Positions 47,123 through 55,217 of a stretch of 64,000 bases of DNA are shown here, piece by piece. The notes beneath the pieces were generated by a model. The model ran no database searches. It saw only the letters and a list, made by a program, of their open reading frames with translations, and was not told the origin of the DNA. The DNA is from Flavobacterium ammonificans (GTDB lineage: Bacteria > Bacteroidota > Bacteroidia > Flavobacteriales > Flavobacteriaceae). The stretch is taken from assembly GCF_020885975.1 (NCBI RefSeq), contig NZ_AP025183.1:1984001-2048000 (forward strand), written 5' to 3'. The position numbers and the translations under genes are program-made. Each line of letters begins with the position of its first letter. Position 1 is the first letter of the stretch.

Positions 47123-48028
47123 ATGAAAAAAAATCAAGGGAAAATTGTTGTTATTTTGTTCCTAATCTTCCAATTGAAAAGCTATTCGCAAGGCTGCAGT
47201 GATGCTGGTTTTTGCACCATTAATAGCTTCAAACCCAATTCAGAAATTGCCGCTAAAAAGAACCACCTTAAACTTGGAATGTTTACTGGTAGCGCTGATA
47301 ATTCCGTTTCAGTTTGGGGAAATTATATAGAATACCATACGCAGTTCTCAGACCAATTTAGCTTTGACACAAAACTAACCTCCTTAGCTCAAAATGGAAA
47401 CGGTTATACTAGTTTCGGTTTAGGCGACTTATTTTTGAGTTCCAATTATAAGTTAAACCCAAATTGGACAGTAACAGTTGGAACAAAAATTCCACTGACC
47501 AACAGCAACATAAAAGAAAATGGACTTTCACTTCCTATGGATTACCAATCCAGCTTAGGAACATTGGATGCTATTGTGGGTTTGGGCTACCAAATAAACA
47601 AACTCCAATTCGTTTTGGCTTGGCAACAGCCGCTTACCCAAAATAAAAATCAATTTTTGGTTGAAAATAGTAACACCCCTACTATTTTAAAACAATTTCA
47701 GTCTACAAATGGATTCAAGAGAAGTGGCGATGTACTTTTTCGTGTAGCCTACCCATTAGCACTGAACAATAAACTTCAATTCACCACCGGTCTGTTACCA
47801 ATTTACCATCTAGACAATGACCGTTATATTGATCTAAGCGGTAAAGAAAAATCTATTGAGGGTTCAAAAGGGCTAACCCTTAATGGTAATGTATTTCTAG
47901 ATTATGCCCTAAATACAACTAACAGTTTGCAATTCAATATTGGAATGCCACTGGTACTTAGAGACGCAAGACCAGACGGACTCACAAGAGGTTTTATTGC
48001 AACATTAGAATACAAATTCCAATTCTAA
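47123..48028 (+). CDS. Outer-membrane beta-barrel protein with GCSDAGFC N-terminus
   Basis: 301 residues with a signal peptide (about 1-22, ending SYSQ), then GCSDAGFC, which puts a Cys at the start of the mature protein and a second close by. The rest is alternating strands ending in YKFQF, a terminal Phe typical of outer-membrane barrels. I do not recognise a substrate. It lies nine bases before the Crp/Fnr-type regulator gene and, with the DM13 lipoprotein, forms a three-gene group. Confidence 0.7.
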   Translation: MKKNQGKIVVILFLIFQLKSYSQGCSDAGFCTINSFKPNSEIAAKKNHLKLGMFTGSADNSVSVWGNYIEYHTQFSDQFSFDTKLTSLAQNGNGYTSFGLGDLFLSSNYKLNPNWTVTVGTKIPLTNSNIKENGLSLPMDYQSSLGTLDAIVGLGYQINKLQFVLAWQQPLTQNKNQFLVENSNTPTILKQFQSTNGFKRSGDVLFRVAYPLALNNKLQFTTGLLPIYHLDNDRYIDLSGKEKSIEGSKGLTLNGNVFLDYALNTTNSLQFNIGMPLVLRDARPDGLTRGFIATLEYKFQF

Positions 48029-48037
48029 TTATACAAT

Positions 48038-48721
48038 ATGAACAACTATTGGGTTTTTGAAGACGTCAATTTTTTCTCTTTGATTTGTCCGCACAAATAC
48101 AAAGGCTATGAACAAGATCATCCATTCATGTCTTTCCACAAAGGAGATTACATCTATTTTCAAGGTGATGTATCCAGCACTATATTTCTTGTCAACTCAG
48201 GAAAAGTAAAAATTGGTTTTGTCGATGACAAAGGTGAAGAATATGTTACTGCCTATCTTAAAAAAGGAGATATTTTTGGCGAAAATATTTTATTAAACGA
48301 AACACATCGGAAAGAATTTGCACAAGCGGTTGAGAAAAATACCTCCCTTTGTTCGGTAACCCTACATCAAGCGGAAGAACTATTACAAGGAAATAAATCA
48401 TTCAGTACAAGTATCTACAAATTCATTGGACTAAAACTCAAAAAAATAGAACGGAGATATCAAATCATGCTCTTTAGAGATACCCGGACTCGAATTATTG
48501 AGTTCATAAAAGAACTGAAAGAAGATGTGACTGGTGCAGTCCAATTAATAAATGGTGAAATTCTTGTCAACAATCCCTATTCTCAGGGCGAAATTGCCAA
48601 ACTTGTAGGAACCTCAAGACCCACCTTCAATATCATAATTAATGAACTCGAGAAAGAAGGACGTATTGCCTATCAAAAGAATAAGATATTATTAAAAAAT
48701 TCATTTTTGTTAGATAGCTAA
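48038..48721 (+). CDS. Crp/Fnr family transcription regulator
   Basis: 227 residues: a cyclic-nucleotide-binding-like fold (about 25-140, GDYIYFQGDVSSTIFLVNSGKV) and a C-terminal winged helix (about 180-222, SQGEIAKLVGTSRPTFNIIINELEKEG). It lacks the four-Cys iron-sulfur pattern of FNR, with Cys17 alone near the N-terminus. The residues of the cAMP pocket are not conserved, so the signal is unknown. It is co-transcribed between a barrel protein and a DM13 lipoprotein and may control them. It is also a candidate for the TTGTnA-N6-TnACAA sites at 31145 and 32003. Confidence 0.88.
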   Translation: MNNYWVFEDVNFFSLICPHKYKGYEQDHPFMSFHKGDYIYFQGDVSSTIFLVNSGKVKIGFVDDKGEEYVTAYLKKGDIFGENILLNETHRKEFAQAVEKNTSLCSVTLHQAEELLQGNKSFSTSIYKFIGLKLKKIERRYQIMLFRDTRTRIIEFIKELKEDVTGAVQLINGEILVNNPYSQGEIAKLVGTSRPTFNIIINELEKEGRIAYQKNKILLKNSFLLDS

Positions 48722-48786
48722 CAGCTTATCCAATTTTGGAGAGCTAGTTTTGGATTATATAATTACTAATCCCTAAATTTTAGAAA

Positions 48787-49194
48787 ATGAAAAAAATATT
48801 GTGTAGTTGCTTGGTTATGATTGCCTTATTTTCATGTAGTAACGATGACTCCAATAATTCAACTAATGAAACTACTTCTTCAGACTATATTTATAAAGGA
48901 AATTTTGTTTCTTCTTCGCATCCAACTTCTGGAATAGCCAAGATTAGTAAAGACAAAAAACAACTGTTATTAGAAGGGTTTAAATCAGATGACGGACCAG
49001 ATTTGAATATTTACTTGGCTGCAAATTTAAGCACCATCAAGGCAGATCATATTGATTTAGGTGATATCAAAGGACTCAACGGAAACTATTCTTATACTGT
49101 AAATAATACCATTTATTATGCCAAATACAAGTATGTTGTAGTTTGGTGTGTCGATTTTGATGCGAATTTTGGCAATGCCGTTCTTGCCCCTTAA
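48787..49194 (+). CDS. DM13-domain lipoprotein
   Basis: 135 residues with a lipoprotein signal ending ALFSC (Cys17 as anchor). Then comes a DM13 domain with LLLEGFKSDDGPDLNIYLA and the conserved Cys in VVWCVDFDANFG. DM13 domains have been proposed to take part in electron transfer, on the basis of that Cys and their domain partners; this is not proven. It is the third gene of the barrel/regulator/DM13 group and ends at a shared terminator. Confidence 0.85.
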   Translation: MKKILCSCLVMIALFSCSNDDSNNSTNETTSSDYIYKGNFVSSSHPTSGIAKISKDKKQLLLEGFKSDDGPDLNIYLAANLSTIKADHIDLGDIKGLNGNYSYTVNNTIYYAKYKYVVVWCVDFDANFGNAVLAP

Positions 49195-49235
49195 GAAATT
49201 GTGTTTGTTGGGAGAAAATCCACGATTTCTATTTA

Positions 49236-49264
49236 AAAACGCAACAAATTGTTGCGTTTTTTTT
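49236..49264. terminator. Bidirectional terminator between the DM13 gene and yaaA
   Basis: AAAACGCAACA (49236-49246) pairs with TGTTGCGTTTT (49250-49260), loop AAT, followed by T's. Confidence 0.88.
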
Positions 49265-50021
49265 ATCTCGTAAAAACTAAATTATTTCCCTTCGATAAGT
49301 TGGCATCAAATTGATAACCTTCGTAGTTGAAGCCTTTTAAGTCGTCAATGGTTTCGGCATTCGTATCAATAATATAACGTACCATCATGCCTCTCGCCTT
49401 TTTGGCAAAGAAACTAATCATCTTTAGTTTGCCGTCTTTGTAGTCTTTAAAGTCGGGCGTAATGACTGGCACTTTTAGTGCTTTGGTATCGACAACCGAA
49501 AAATATTCATTGCTTGCTAAGTTGACAAACAACTCTCCTTTTTTCAATTCTTTATTCAAAGAAGCCGTTATTGTAGTTTTCCAAAAATCATAGAGGTTTT
49601 TACTTTCGCCAATGGGCAATTTGGTTCCCATTTCTAGTCGGTAGGCTTGCATCAAATCCAAAGGTTTTAAAACGCCATACAAACCAGATAAAATGCGTAA
49701 GCGATCTTGTAATAAATCTAACTTTTCCATTGGAATGGAATAGGCATCCAAACCGTTATACACTTCTCCGTCAAAAGCATAAACTGCAGGACGAGAATTA
49801 GTAGGATTAAAAGGCGTTTTCCATGCTTTATTGCGTTGCCAATTCAAGTCGGCCAATTTATCCGAAATTGACATCAATTGCGATAATTCGGCTGGTGATT
49901 GCTGTTTCAAAACCGCATGTACTTTTTTAGATTCATTTAATAAACTCGGTTGCGTGAATTGCGTTGTAGGCAACTCTTTTTCTAAGTTCAACGACTTGGC
50001 TGGGGAAATTACTATCTTCAT
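49263..50021 (-). CDS. yaaA: Peroxide stress protein YaaA (DUF328/UPF0246)
   Basis: A 252-residue cytoplasmic protein opening MKIVISPAKSL, with FDGEVYNGLDA, RILSGLYGVLKPLDLMQAYRLEMGTKL and the C-terminal FFAKKARGMMVRYII. These segments define the YaaA family. In E. coli YaaA lowers free iron and protects against hydrogen peroxide, and it binds DNA. A Bacteroidetes role in oxidative stress is inferred from the family. Confidence 0.93.
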   Translation of the reverse strand: MKIVISPAKSLNLEKELPTTQFTQPSLLNESKKVHAVLKQQSPAELSQLMSISDKLADLNWQRNKAWKTPFNPTNSRPAVYAFDGEVYNGLDAYSIPMEKLDLLQDRLRILSGLYGVLKPLDLMQAYRLEMGTKLPIGESKNLYDFWKTTITASLNKELKKGELFVNLASNEYFSVVDTKALKVPVITPDFKDYKDGKLKMISFFAKKARGMMVRYIIDTNAETIDDLKGFNYEGYQFDANLSKGNNLVFTR

Positions 50022-50118
50022 GATAAACGACGATTAATCTGTGTTTGATTTGAATTCAAAAGTACAAATAGATATACCGAAAATCAAACTTTGTTTTCGT
50101 GCCACTCAAAACTTTTAT

Positions 50119-50126
50119 TATTTTTG
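50119..50126 (+). promoter_or_regulatory. -7 promoter box of the DUF1801 gene
   Basis: TATTTTTG at 50119-50126, 11 bases before the ATG at 50138. Confidence 0.5.
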
Positions 50127-50137
50127 AAATAAATTGA

Positions 50138-50521
50138 ATGATAATGGCTAAAACAAAACCCAACGATACTGAAGGCGTAAACAGATACATTGCCAACTTA
50201 CCCCTAGAGCAACAAATCGCTTTGGAGCGTGTGCGCCATATCATAAAAAACACCGTTCCCGAAGCACAAGAATTCATTAGTTATAGTAAGCCTGCTTACC
50301 ATTTCCATGGTATGATTGGTGGCTTTGCTGCTTTTAAAAACCATTGTAGTTTCTTTCCTTGGAATGCCCAAACCGTAATTGACTTTGATGCCGAACTCAA
50401 AGACTTCAAGACCTCAGCAGGAACCATTCAATTCACACCAGACAAACCACTTCCAGAAGAACTTCTTCAAAAAATACTGCGCTATCGTGTTGCTGGTAAT
50501 TTAGAAAAAATGAAAGAATAA
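50138..50521 (+). CDS. DUF1801 / iron chaperone-like (YdhG) protein
   Basis: A 127-residue protein with the DUF1801 pattern: YIANLPLEQQIALERVRHIIK, then ISYSKPAYHFHG and the C-terminal LLQKILRYRVAGNLEKM. The family was compared with frataxin-like iron chaperones in Bacillus, but the evidence is limited. ATG 50138 is used; ATG 50144 would be equally possible. It is divergent from yaaA and convergent with rluD, so it forms a single-gene unit. Confidence 0.82.
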   Translation: MIMAKTKPNDTEGVNRYIANLPLEQQIALERVRHIIKNTVPEAQEFISYSKPAYHFHGMIGGFAAFKNHCSFFPWNAQTVIDFDAELKDFKTSAGTIQFTPDKPLPEELLQKILRYRVAGNLEKMKE

Positions 50522-50546
50522 AAAAAGCCCCAATCGGGGCTTTTTT
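50521..50546. terminator. Bidirectional terminator between the DUF1801 gene and rluD
   Basis: AAAAAAGCCCC (50521-50531) pairs with GGGGCTTTTTT (50536-50546), 4-base loop. Confidence 0.92.
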
Positions 50547-51583
50547 TATTCTTCGTCTGCAGTATGCGATTTAGAGTAATTTCTCCAACGTTCCAAACAA
50601 TCTTTAAAGTCATCCGGCAGTTCGGTATCAAAACGCATCATCTCGCCCGTATTCGGGTGGATAAAGCCCAAGGTCTTAGCGTGTAACGCTTGTCTTGGTA
50701 GGGCTTTAAAACAGTTGTCTATAAATTGTTTGTATTTGGTAAAGGTGGTTCCTTTCAAAATCAAATGACCGCCGTAGCGTTCGTCATTAAATAGCGGGTG
50801 TCCAATGTGTTTCATGTGCGCACGAATCTGGTGCGTACGTCCCGTTTCCAGTTGGCACGAAATCAAGGTCACATACCCAAAACGCTCCAATACTTTGTAA
50901 TGCGTAATCGCAGGCTTACCAATTTCGGGATCCTCAAAAACTGCCATTTGCATACGGTCTTTCAGGTGTCGTGCCAAATTGCCTTCAATCGTTCCGGCAT
51001 CATTGGCTACATTTCCCCAAACCAAAGCCATGTATTCTCTTTCGGTCGTTTTGGCTTCAAATTGTTTGGCTAAATGCGTCATAGCTGCTTCCGTTTTAGC
51101 AATCACTAACAAGCCCGAAGTATCTTTATCAATACGATGCACCAATCCTGGTCGTTCGCTGCTGTTCATTGGTAAATTCTCAAAATGAAACGCCAAAGCA
51201 TTCACTAAAGTTCCAGTGTAATTCCCGTGACCAGGATGCACGACTAAACCAGGCTCTTTGTTAACTAATAACAAAGCCTCATCTTCGTACACAATATTCA
51301 AGGGGATATTCTCAGGTAATACATGATTTTCAAAAGGCGGATGCGACAACATCACCTTAATCACGTCCAACGGTTTTACCTTATAATTGGATTTTACAAT
51401 TTCGTCATTGACAAAAATGTTACCGTCGTTAGCGGCATTCTGAATTTTATTTCGAGTCGCATTGGGAATCAGTCCCATCAAGTATTTGTCTATTCGCAAA
51501 AAGGCTTGCCCTTTGGGAACTTCAAACTTAAAATGCTCAAATAATTCGTCTTCTAAGTCGAAGGATTCGGTATTATTGTTCAT
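50546..51583 (-). CDS. rluD: RluD-type 23S rRNA pseudouridine synthase
   Basis: A 345-residue enzyme with an N-terminal S4 RNA-binding domain (about 27-80) and the RluA catalytic domain. The active Asp152 lies in HRIDKDTSG (149-157). It makes pseudouridine in large-subunit rRNA (RluD: 1911, 1915 and 1917 in E. coli numbering). The specificity is taken from the S4 domain and from best overall resemblance, so RluC-like function is possible. Its start overlaps the end of the PASTA gene by 11 bases, so the two are coupled. Confidence 0.9.
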   Translation of the reverse strand: MNNNTESFDLEDELFEHFKFEVPKGQAFLRIDKYLMGLIPNATRNKIQNAANDGNIFVNDEIVKSNYKVKPLDVIKVMLSHPPFENHVLPENIPLNIVYEDEALLLVNKEPGLVVHPGHGNYTGTLVNALAFHFENLPMNSSERPGLVHRIDKDTSGLLVIAKTEAAMTHLAKQFEAKTTEREYMALVWGNVANDAGTIEGNLARHLKDRMQMAVFEDPEIGKPAITHYKVLERFGYVTLISCQLETGRTHQIRAHMKHIGHPLFNDERYGGHLILKGTTFTKYKQFIDNCFKALPRQALHAKTLGFIHPNTGEMMRFDTELPDDFKDCLERWRNYSKSHTADEE

Positions 51584-52193
51584 CTACTGGGGTTTCTTCT
51601 TCAGGTGTTGCCGTACTGTCAATTTGTACTTCCTCTTCATAACTCATTTTTCCATCTCCTAAAACCAAGTCAATTTTAGACGATTTCATCACACGCTCTC
51701 CTGGTTTTAAGTTACGTCCTTTGTAGCGCATTGCTAGCACCATATCTTTTCCTAAACTAGGCTCGTAGGTAATCGTTCCTTCTTCTAAACCAATAGCTTT
51801 TAATGTTGGAACTGCCTCGCGGTAGGTTTTATCAATCAAATCAGGCAACTTCACAGAAGAATATCCCGATGCGTTAATTTTAATATATACTTTGCGACCT
51901 ACTTTCACTTTCGTGCCTGGCAATGGATCTTGTTCTACCACAGTAAAGGCAGGATAATCGCCTCTAAAATCAACACTATCCAAAAGTACGTAGTCCAAAT
52001 CCAACTCGTCTAGCTTGTCCTCTACCTGCTCTTCGGTTAGTTTACTTAAATTCGGCACGGCAATTTCATGTCCGTGATCAGTTGTAAAAGTCAACCAATG
52101 CATAAACAAATAACCCAAAACTGCAATAATGGCAAGCGCAGCCAAAACTTGACCCACAAACACCCGACTAGTTAGATACTTACGTAAACTCAT
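51573..52193 (-). CDS. PASTA-domain membrane protein
   Basis: 206 residues. A short cytoplasmic N-terminus, one membrane helix (about 12-35), then two PASTA domains (about 45-108, opening PNLSKLTEEQ, and about 109-180, opening LPDLIDKTYRE) and an acidic tail. PASTA domains bind peptidoglycan or beta-lactams. Here the protein lacks a kinase or penicillin-binding domain. It is divergent from ddl, a cell-wall gene. I chose ATG 52193 over 52238 because a minus-strand -7 box (TATCTTTG, 52214-52221) lies in the longer frame. Confidence 0.85.
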   Translation of the reverse strand: MSLRKYLTSRVFVGQVLAALAIIAVLGYLFMHWLTFTTDHGHEIAVPNLSKLTEEQVEDKLDELDLDYVLLDSVDFRGDYPAFTVVEQDPLPGTKVKVGRKVYIKINASGYSSVKLPDLIDKTYREAVPTLKAIGLEEGTITYEPSLGKDMVLAMRYKGRNLKPGERVMKSSKIDLVLGDGKMSYEEEVQIDSTATPEEETPVDEQ

Positions 52194-52213
52194 AAATTTA
52201 TTTTTAGTAGGTA

Positions 52214-52221
52214 CAAAGATA
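52214..52221 (-). promoter_or_regulatory. -7 promoter box of the PASTA-rluD operon
   Basis: CAAAGATA on the plus strand is TATCTTTG on the minus strand, 20 bases before the ATG at 52193. Confidence 0.55.
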
Positions 52222-52270
52222 AACCTATTTCGTTTCAAAAAAAATGATAATTTTGTTTACTAGTTGGTTG

Positions 52271-52390
52271 GAGCTATTTCCCGCTATCCACTATATCTTT
52301 TTAGGGTGTGGTACAGATGTTGACTGAGGATCTCGAAGTCAATACCACACCCTAAAAAGGATGCCGCTCCTATCGGGGCTAGGGAAAACC
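52271..52390. repeat. 120-base nested palindromic element between the PASTA gene and ddl
   Basis: Outer pairs TTTCCC/GGGAAA (52277-52282, 52382-52387). Then CTTTTTAGGGTGTGGTA (52297-52313) pairs perfectly with 52343-52359. An inner TTGACT/AGTCAA (52320-52325, 52337-52342) surrounds a loop that folds again as GAG-GAT-CTC. It could be a REP or small transposon remnant, or a structured RNA. It is not a terminator because no T run follows. Confidence 0.8.
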
Positions 52391-52432
52391 TTCAACAGCT
52401 ATTGAAAATAAAAAAGACTTAAATTACTATAA

Positions 52433-53404
52433 ATGAAAAACATTGCCATCATCATGGGCGGCTATTCTAGCGAATATAAAATTTCACTAATTAGCGGAAA
52501 CGTCGTGTACCAATTCTTAGACAAAACTAAATTCAACGGATTTAGAATCCACATTTTCAAAGAAAAATGGGTCTATGTAGATGCCAATGATTCCGAATTC
52601 CCTATTGATAGAAATGATTTTTCAGTAACCGTTGACGGAAAGAAAATTACTTTTGATTGTGTTTTCAATGCCATTCACGGTACTCCAGGCGAAGACGGAT
52701 TGATGCAAGCCTATTTCGAATTGCTTGGCATTCCGCAAACCGCCTGCGATTATTACCAAGCAGCCTTGACTTTCAACAAACGTGATTTGCTTTCGGTTTT
52801 AAAACCCTACGGCATCAAAACTGCAACTTCTTATTATTTGAACAAAGGCGACTTAATCGATACGAACGCTATTGTGGAAAAAGTTGGTTTACCTTGTTTT
52901 GTAAAACCCAATAAAGCAGGTTCTAGTTTTGGAATCTCTAAAGTAAAAACCGCTGCCGAATTGCCAATTGCCATTGAAGTAGCCTACAAAGAAGATAACG
53001 AAATCATCATCGAAAGTTTCTTGGATGGAACTGAGGTTTCTGTAGGAGTTATCAATTACAAAGGAGAAATTACGGTCTTGCCAATAACTGAAATCGTTTC
53101 AGAAAATGATTTCTTTGATTACGAAGCCAAGTATTTAGGTAAATCACAAGAAATTACACCGGCTCGCATTTCAGATGAAATGACGCAAAAAGTAGGCGAA
53201 ATTGCCAAACGTGCGTACAAAGCCTTAAAAATGAAAGGATTCTCTCGTTCTGAATTCATCATTGTAGACGGTGAACCGCACATGCTGGAAATGAATACTA
53301 TTCCAGGTTTAACTACGGAGAGTTTACTGCCACAACAAGCCAAAGAAGCAGGAATTTCTTTAGAAGATTTGTTTTCTAATGCGATTGAATTGGCTTTAGC
53401 TTAA
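52433..53404 (+). CDS. ddl: D-alanine--D-alanine ligase
   Basis: A 323-residue ATP-grasp enzyme that makes D-Ala-D-Ala for peptidoglycan. Motifs are IIMGGYSSEYKIS (N-terminal substrate loop), FNAIHGTPGEDG, PCFVKPNKAGSSFGISKV (ATP-binding glycine loop), KGFSRSEFII and LEMNTIPGLTTESLLPQQA (Mg and substrate site with Asn and Glu). Length is slightly above the usual 305. It is preceded by the 120-base palindrome and diverges from the PASTA gene. Confidence 0.95.
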   Translation: MKNIAIIMGGYSSEYKISLISGNVVYQFLDKTKFNGFRIHIFKEKWVYVDANDSEFPIDRNDFSVTVDGKKITFDCVFNAIHGTPGEDGLMQAYFELLGIPQTACDYYQAALTFNKRDLLSVLKPYGIKTATSYYLNKGDLIDTNAIVEKVGLPCFVKPNKAGSSFGISKVKTAAELPIAIEVAYKEDNEIIIESFLDGTEVSVGVINYKGEITVLPITEIVSENDFFDYEAKYLGKSQEITPARISDEMTQKVGEIAKRAYKALKMKGFSRSEFIIVDGEPHMLEMNTIPGLTTESLLPQQAKEAGISLEDLFSNAIELALA

Positions 53405-53420
53405 AAATCAATAATTTAAC

Positions 53421-53428
53421 TAACTTTG
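53421..53428 (+). promoter_or_regulatory. -7 promoter box of the DUF433/DUF5615 pair
   Basis: TAACTTTG at 53421-53428, 17 bases before the antitoxin ATG. Confidence 0.55.
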
Positions 53429-53445
53429 TAAAAAAATTAAATAGC

Positions 53446-53670
53446 ATGGTTGATTATAAATCCTATATAGAAATGAATGCTAACGTAAGATTCGGAAAAC
53501 CAACTATAATCGGTACCCGAATTACGGTTTTTGATATTTTAAGTTGGCTAGCCAATGGAATGACTACAGACGAGATTGTAGAAGATTTTCCAGAATTAAA
53601 TGAAACTCAAATCAAAGCTTGTCTTGCTTATGCAGCTGACAGAGAACATAAAATTCAAATTGCATCGTGA
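53446..53670 (+). CDS. DUF433 antitoxin-like protein
   Basis: A 74-residue protein with the DUF433 pattern GKPTIIGTRITVFDILSWLANG followed by the helix-turn-helix-like TTDEIVEDFPELNETQIKACL (split in two here for length). DUF433 proteins are the antitoxin partners of PIN-like DUF5615 toxins. Its stop overlaps the GTG start of the next gene, as is common for toxin-antitoxin pairs. Confidence 0.88.
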   Translation: MVDYKSYIEMNANVRFGKPTIIGTRITVFDILSWLANGMTTDEIVEDFPELNETQIKACLAYAADREHKIQIAS

Positions 53671-54008
53671 ATTTGTTGTTCGACCAAAATATCTCTTTCC
53701 GAATAATAGGGAAAATCAGTTCCTTATTTCCAAAAGCTAAACAAGTTAGGCAATTAGGAATTGAAAATTATTCTGATATTGAGATTTGGAAATTTGCAAA
53801 AGAAAACCACTACACTATTGTTACTTTTGATGCCGATTTTTTTGATTTATCAAATTTCAGAGGACATCCGCCCAAAATTATTTGGTTGCGTTTCGGAAAC
53901 ACAAAAACAGATTTTCTTGCAGAAGTAATCAACTCAAAAAGTTCTATTATCCAAGATTTCATTCTATCTGAAGCTTATTCAGCAATTTCTTGCTTAGAAA
54001 TCAAATAA
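53667..54008 (+). CDS. DUF5615 PIN-like toxin candidate
   Basis: A 113-residue protein opening MNLLFDQNIS, with Asp at the PIN-type metal position, and TFDADFFD containing further acidic residues near 55-60. This is the Mut7-C/PIN-like fold of DUF5615, thought to act as an RNase. The GTG start at 53667 overlaps the antitoxin stop by four bases (GTGA). The pair lies between ddl and coaD, two essential genes. Confidence 0.85.
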   Translation: MNLLFDQNISFRIIGKISSLFPKAKQVRQLGIENYSDIEIWKFAKENHYTIVTFDADFFDLSNFRGHPPKIIWLRFGNTKTDFLAEVINSKSSIIQDFILSEAYSAISCLEIK

Positions 54009-54023
54009 TTATCTCCTACAAAA

Positions 54024-54479
54024 ATGAGAAAAGCTATATTTCCAGGTTCATTTGACCCGATTACCTTAGGTCACGAAGACATCATCAACAGAGCATTGCC
54101 TTTGTTTGATGAAATTGTGATTGCAATTGGAGTCAACGCCGATAAAAAATACATGTTTTCATTAGAAGAAAGAAAACGTTTTATTGAAGAGACTTTCAAA
54201 AACGAACCTAAAATTTCAGTGATAACCTACGAAGGTTTGACGATTGATTTGTGTCATAAAATCAATGCTAACTTCATTTTACGCGGTTTGCGCAACCCTG
54301 CCGATTTCGAATTTGAAAAAGCCATTGCACACACGAACAGACGTTTGTCTAAGATTGAAACCGTCTTTTTATTAACGGCTGCCAAAACTTCGTACATCAG
54401 TTCGAGCATCGTTCGCGATGTGATTCGAAATCACGGCGAATATGAACTATTAGTACCTCAAGCCGTTCGAGTACTATAG
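54024..54479 (+). CDS. coaD: Pantetheine-phosphate adenylyltransferase
   Basis: A 151-residue enzyme that makes dephospho-CoA from 4'-phosphopantetheine and ATP. GSFDPITLGH (about 8-17) is the TxGH nucleotidyltransferase motif, and the C-terminal ISSSIVRDVIRNHG contains the phosphate-contact Ser and Arg. Length is typical (about 160). It starts 15 bases after the toxin gene. Confidence 0.96.
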   Translation: MRKAIFPGSFDPITLGHEDIINRALPLFDEIVIAIGVNADKKYMFSLEERKRFIEETFKNEPKISVITYEGLTIDLCHKINANFILRGLRNPADFEFEKAIAHTNRRLSKIETVFLLTAAKTSYISSSIVRDVIRNHGEYELLVPQAVRVL

Positions 54480-54542
54480 CATTATGTCCTAAATATTTGT
54501 GATAAGCGCTATATAGCGTTACATTCGCCAAAAAACAAATTA

Positions 54543-55121
54543 ATGAGTTTAGATAGAGAATTAAACAAACGTAGTGGCGGTCAATGTGAATTGTGTACTG
54601 CTACTGAAAACTTAAAAGTATATACCGTTTTACCTACTCAAAAAGGCGGCATTGAAGAAAGTGTTTTTGCATGTGCTACATGTATTGACCAAATTGAAAA
54701 TCCAGATAATTTCGATTTGAACCACTGGCGTTGTTTGAATGACAGTATGTGGAGCGAACAAATAGCAGTTCAGGTTGTGGCTTGGCGAATGTTAAGCCGT
54801 ATGCGTACTGCAGGTTGGCCACAAGAATTATTGGACATGATGTACCTTGACGAAGATACTTTAGCTTGGGCGCAAGCCACTGGCGAAGGAGAAGACGACG
54901 AAAACAAAATCATCCACCGCGATAGTAATGGCGTTATTTTGGAACACGGAGATTCTGTAGTTTTAATCAAAGACTTGAAAGTTAAAGGGTCAAGTATGGT
55001 GGCTAAACAAGGAACTGCGGTGCGTAACATTCGTTTAGATCACGAAAATGCCGAATACATTGAAGGAAAAGTCGATGGGCAACAAATAGTAATCATCACA
55101 CAATACGTAAAGAAAATATAA
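54543..55121 (+). CDS. PhnA-type zinc-ribbon protein (YjdM family)
   Basis: 192 residues. A zinc ribbon (about 15-45) with CELC and CATC pairs, then a helical segment, then the C-terminal PhnA/YjdM domain (about 125-192, DSNGVILEHGDSVVLIKDLKVKG). The name comes from the phosphonate operon of E. coli, but the gene is not needed for phosphonate use and its role is uncertain. No phosphonate genes are in this window. Confidence 0.88.
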   Translation: MSLDRELNKRSGGQCELCTATENLKVYTVLPTQKGGIEESVFACATCIDQIENPDNFDLNHWRCLNDSMWSEQIAVQVVAWRMLSRMRTAGWPQELLDMMYLDEDTLAWAQATGEGEDDENKIIHRDSNGVILEHGDSVVLIKDLKVKGSSMVAKQGTAVRNIRLDHENAEYIEGKVDGQQIVIITQYVKKI

Positions 55122-55144
55122 TTTTTAGTTACAACTAAAACAAA

Positions 55145-55178
55145 AAAACGTCTTGATAGCTCAAGACGTTTTTTTTAT
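55145..55178. terminator. Bidirectional terminator between the PhnA-like gene and the helicase gene
   Basis: AAAACGTCTTGA (55145-55156) pairs with TCAAGACGTTTT (55161-55172), 4-base loop, then T's. Confidence 0.9.
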
Positions 55179-55217
55179 TAATAATCATACATCGAATATC
55201 GTAAATCGTATATCGAA

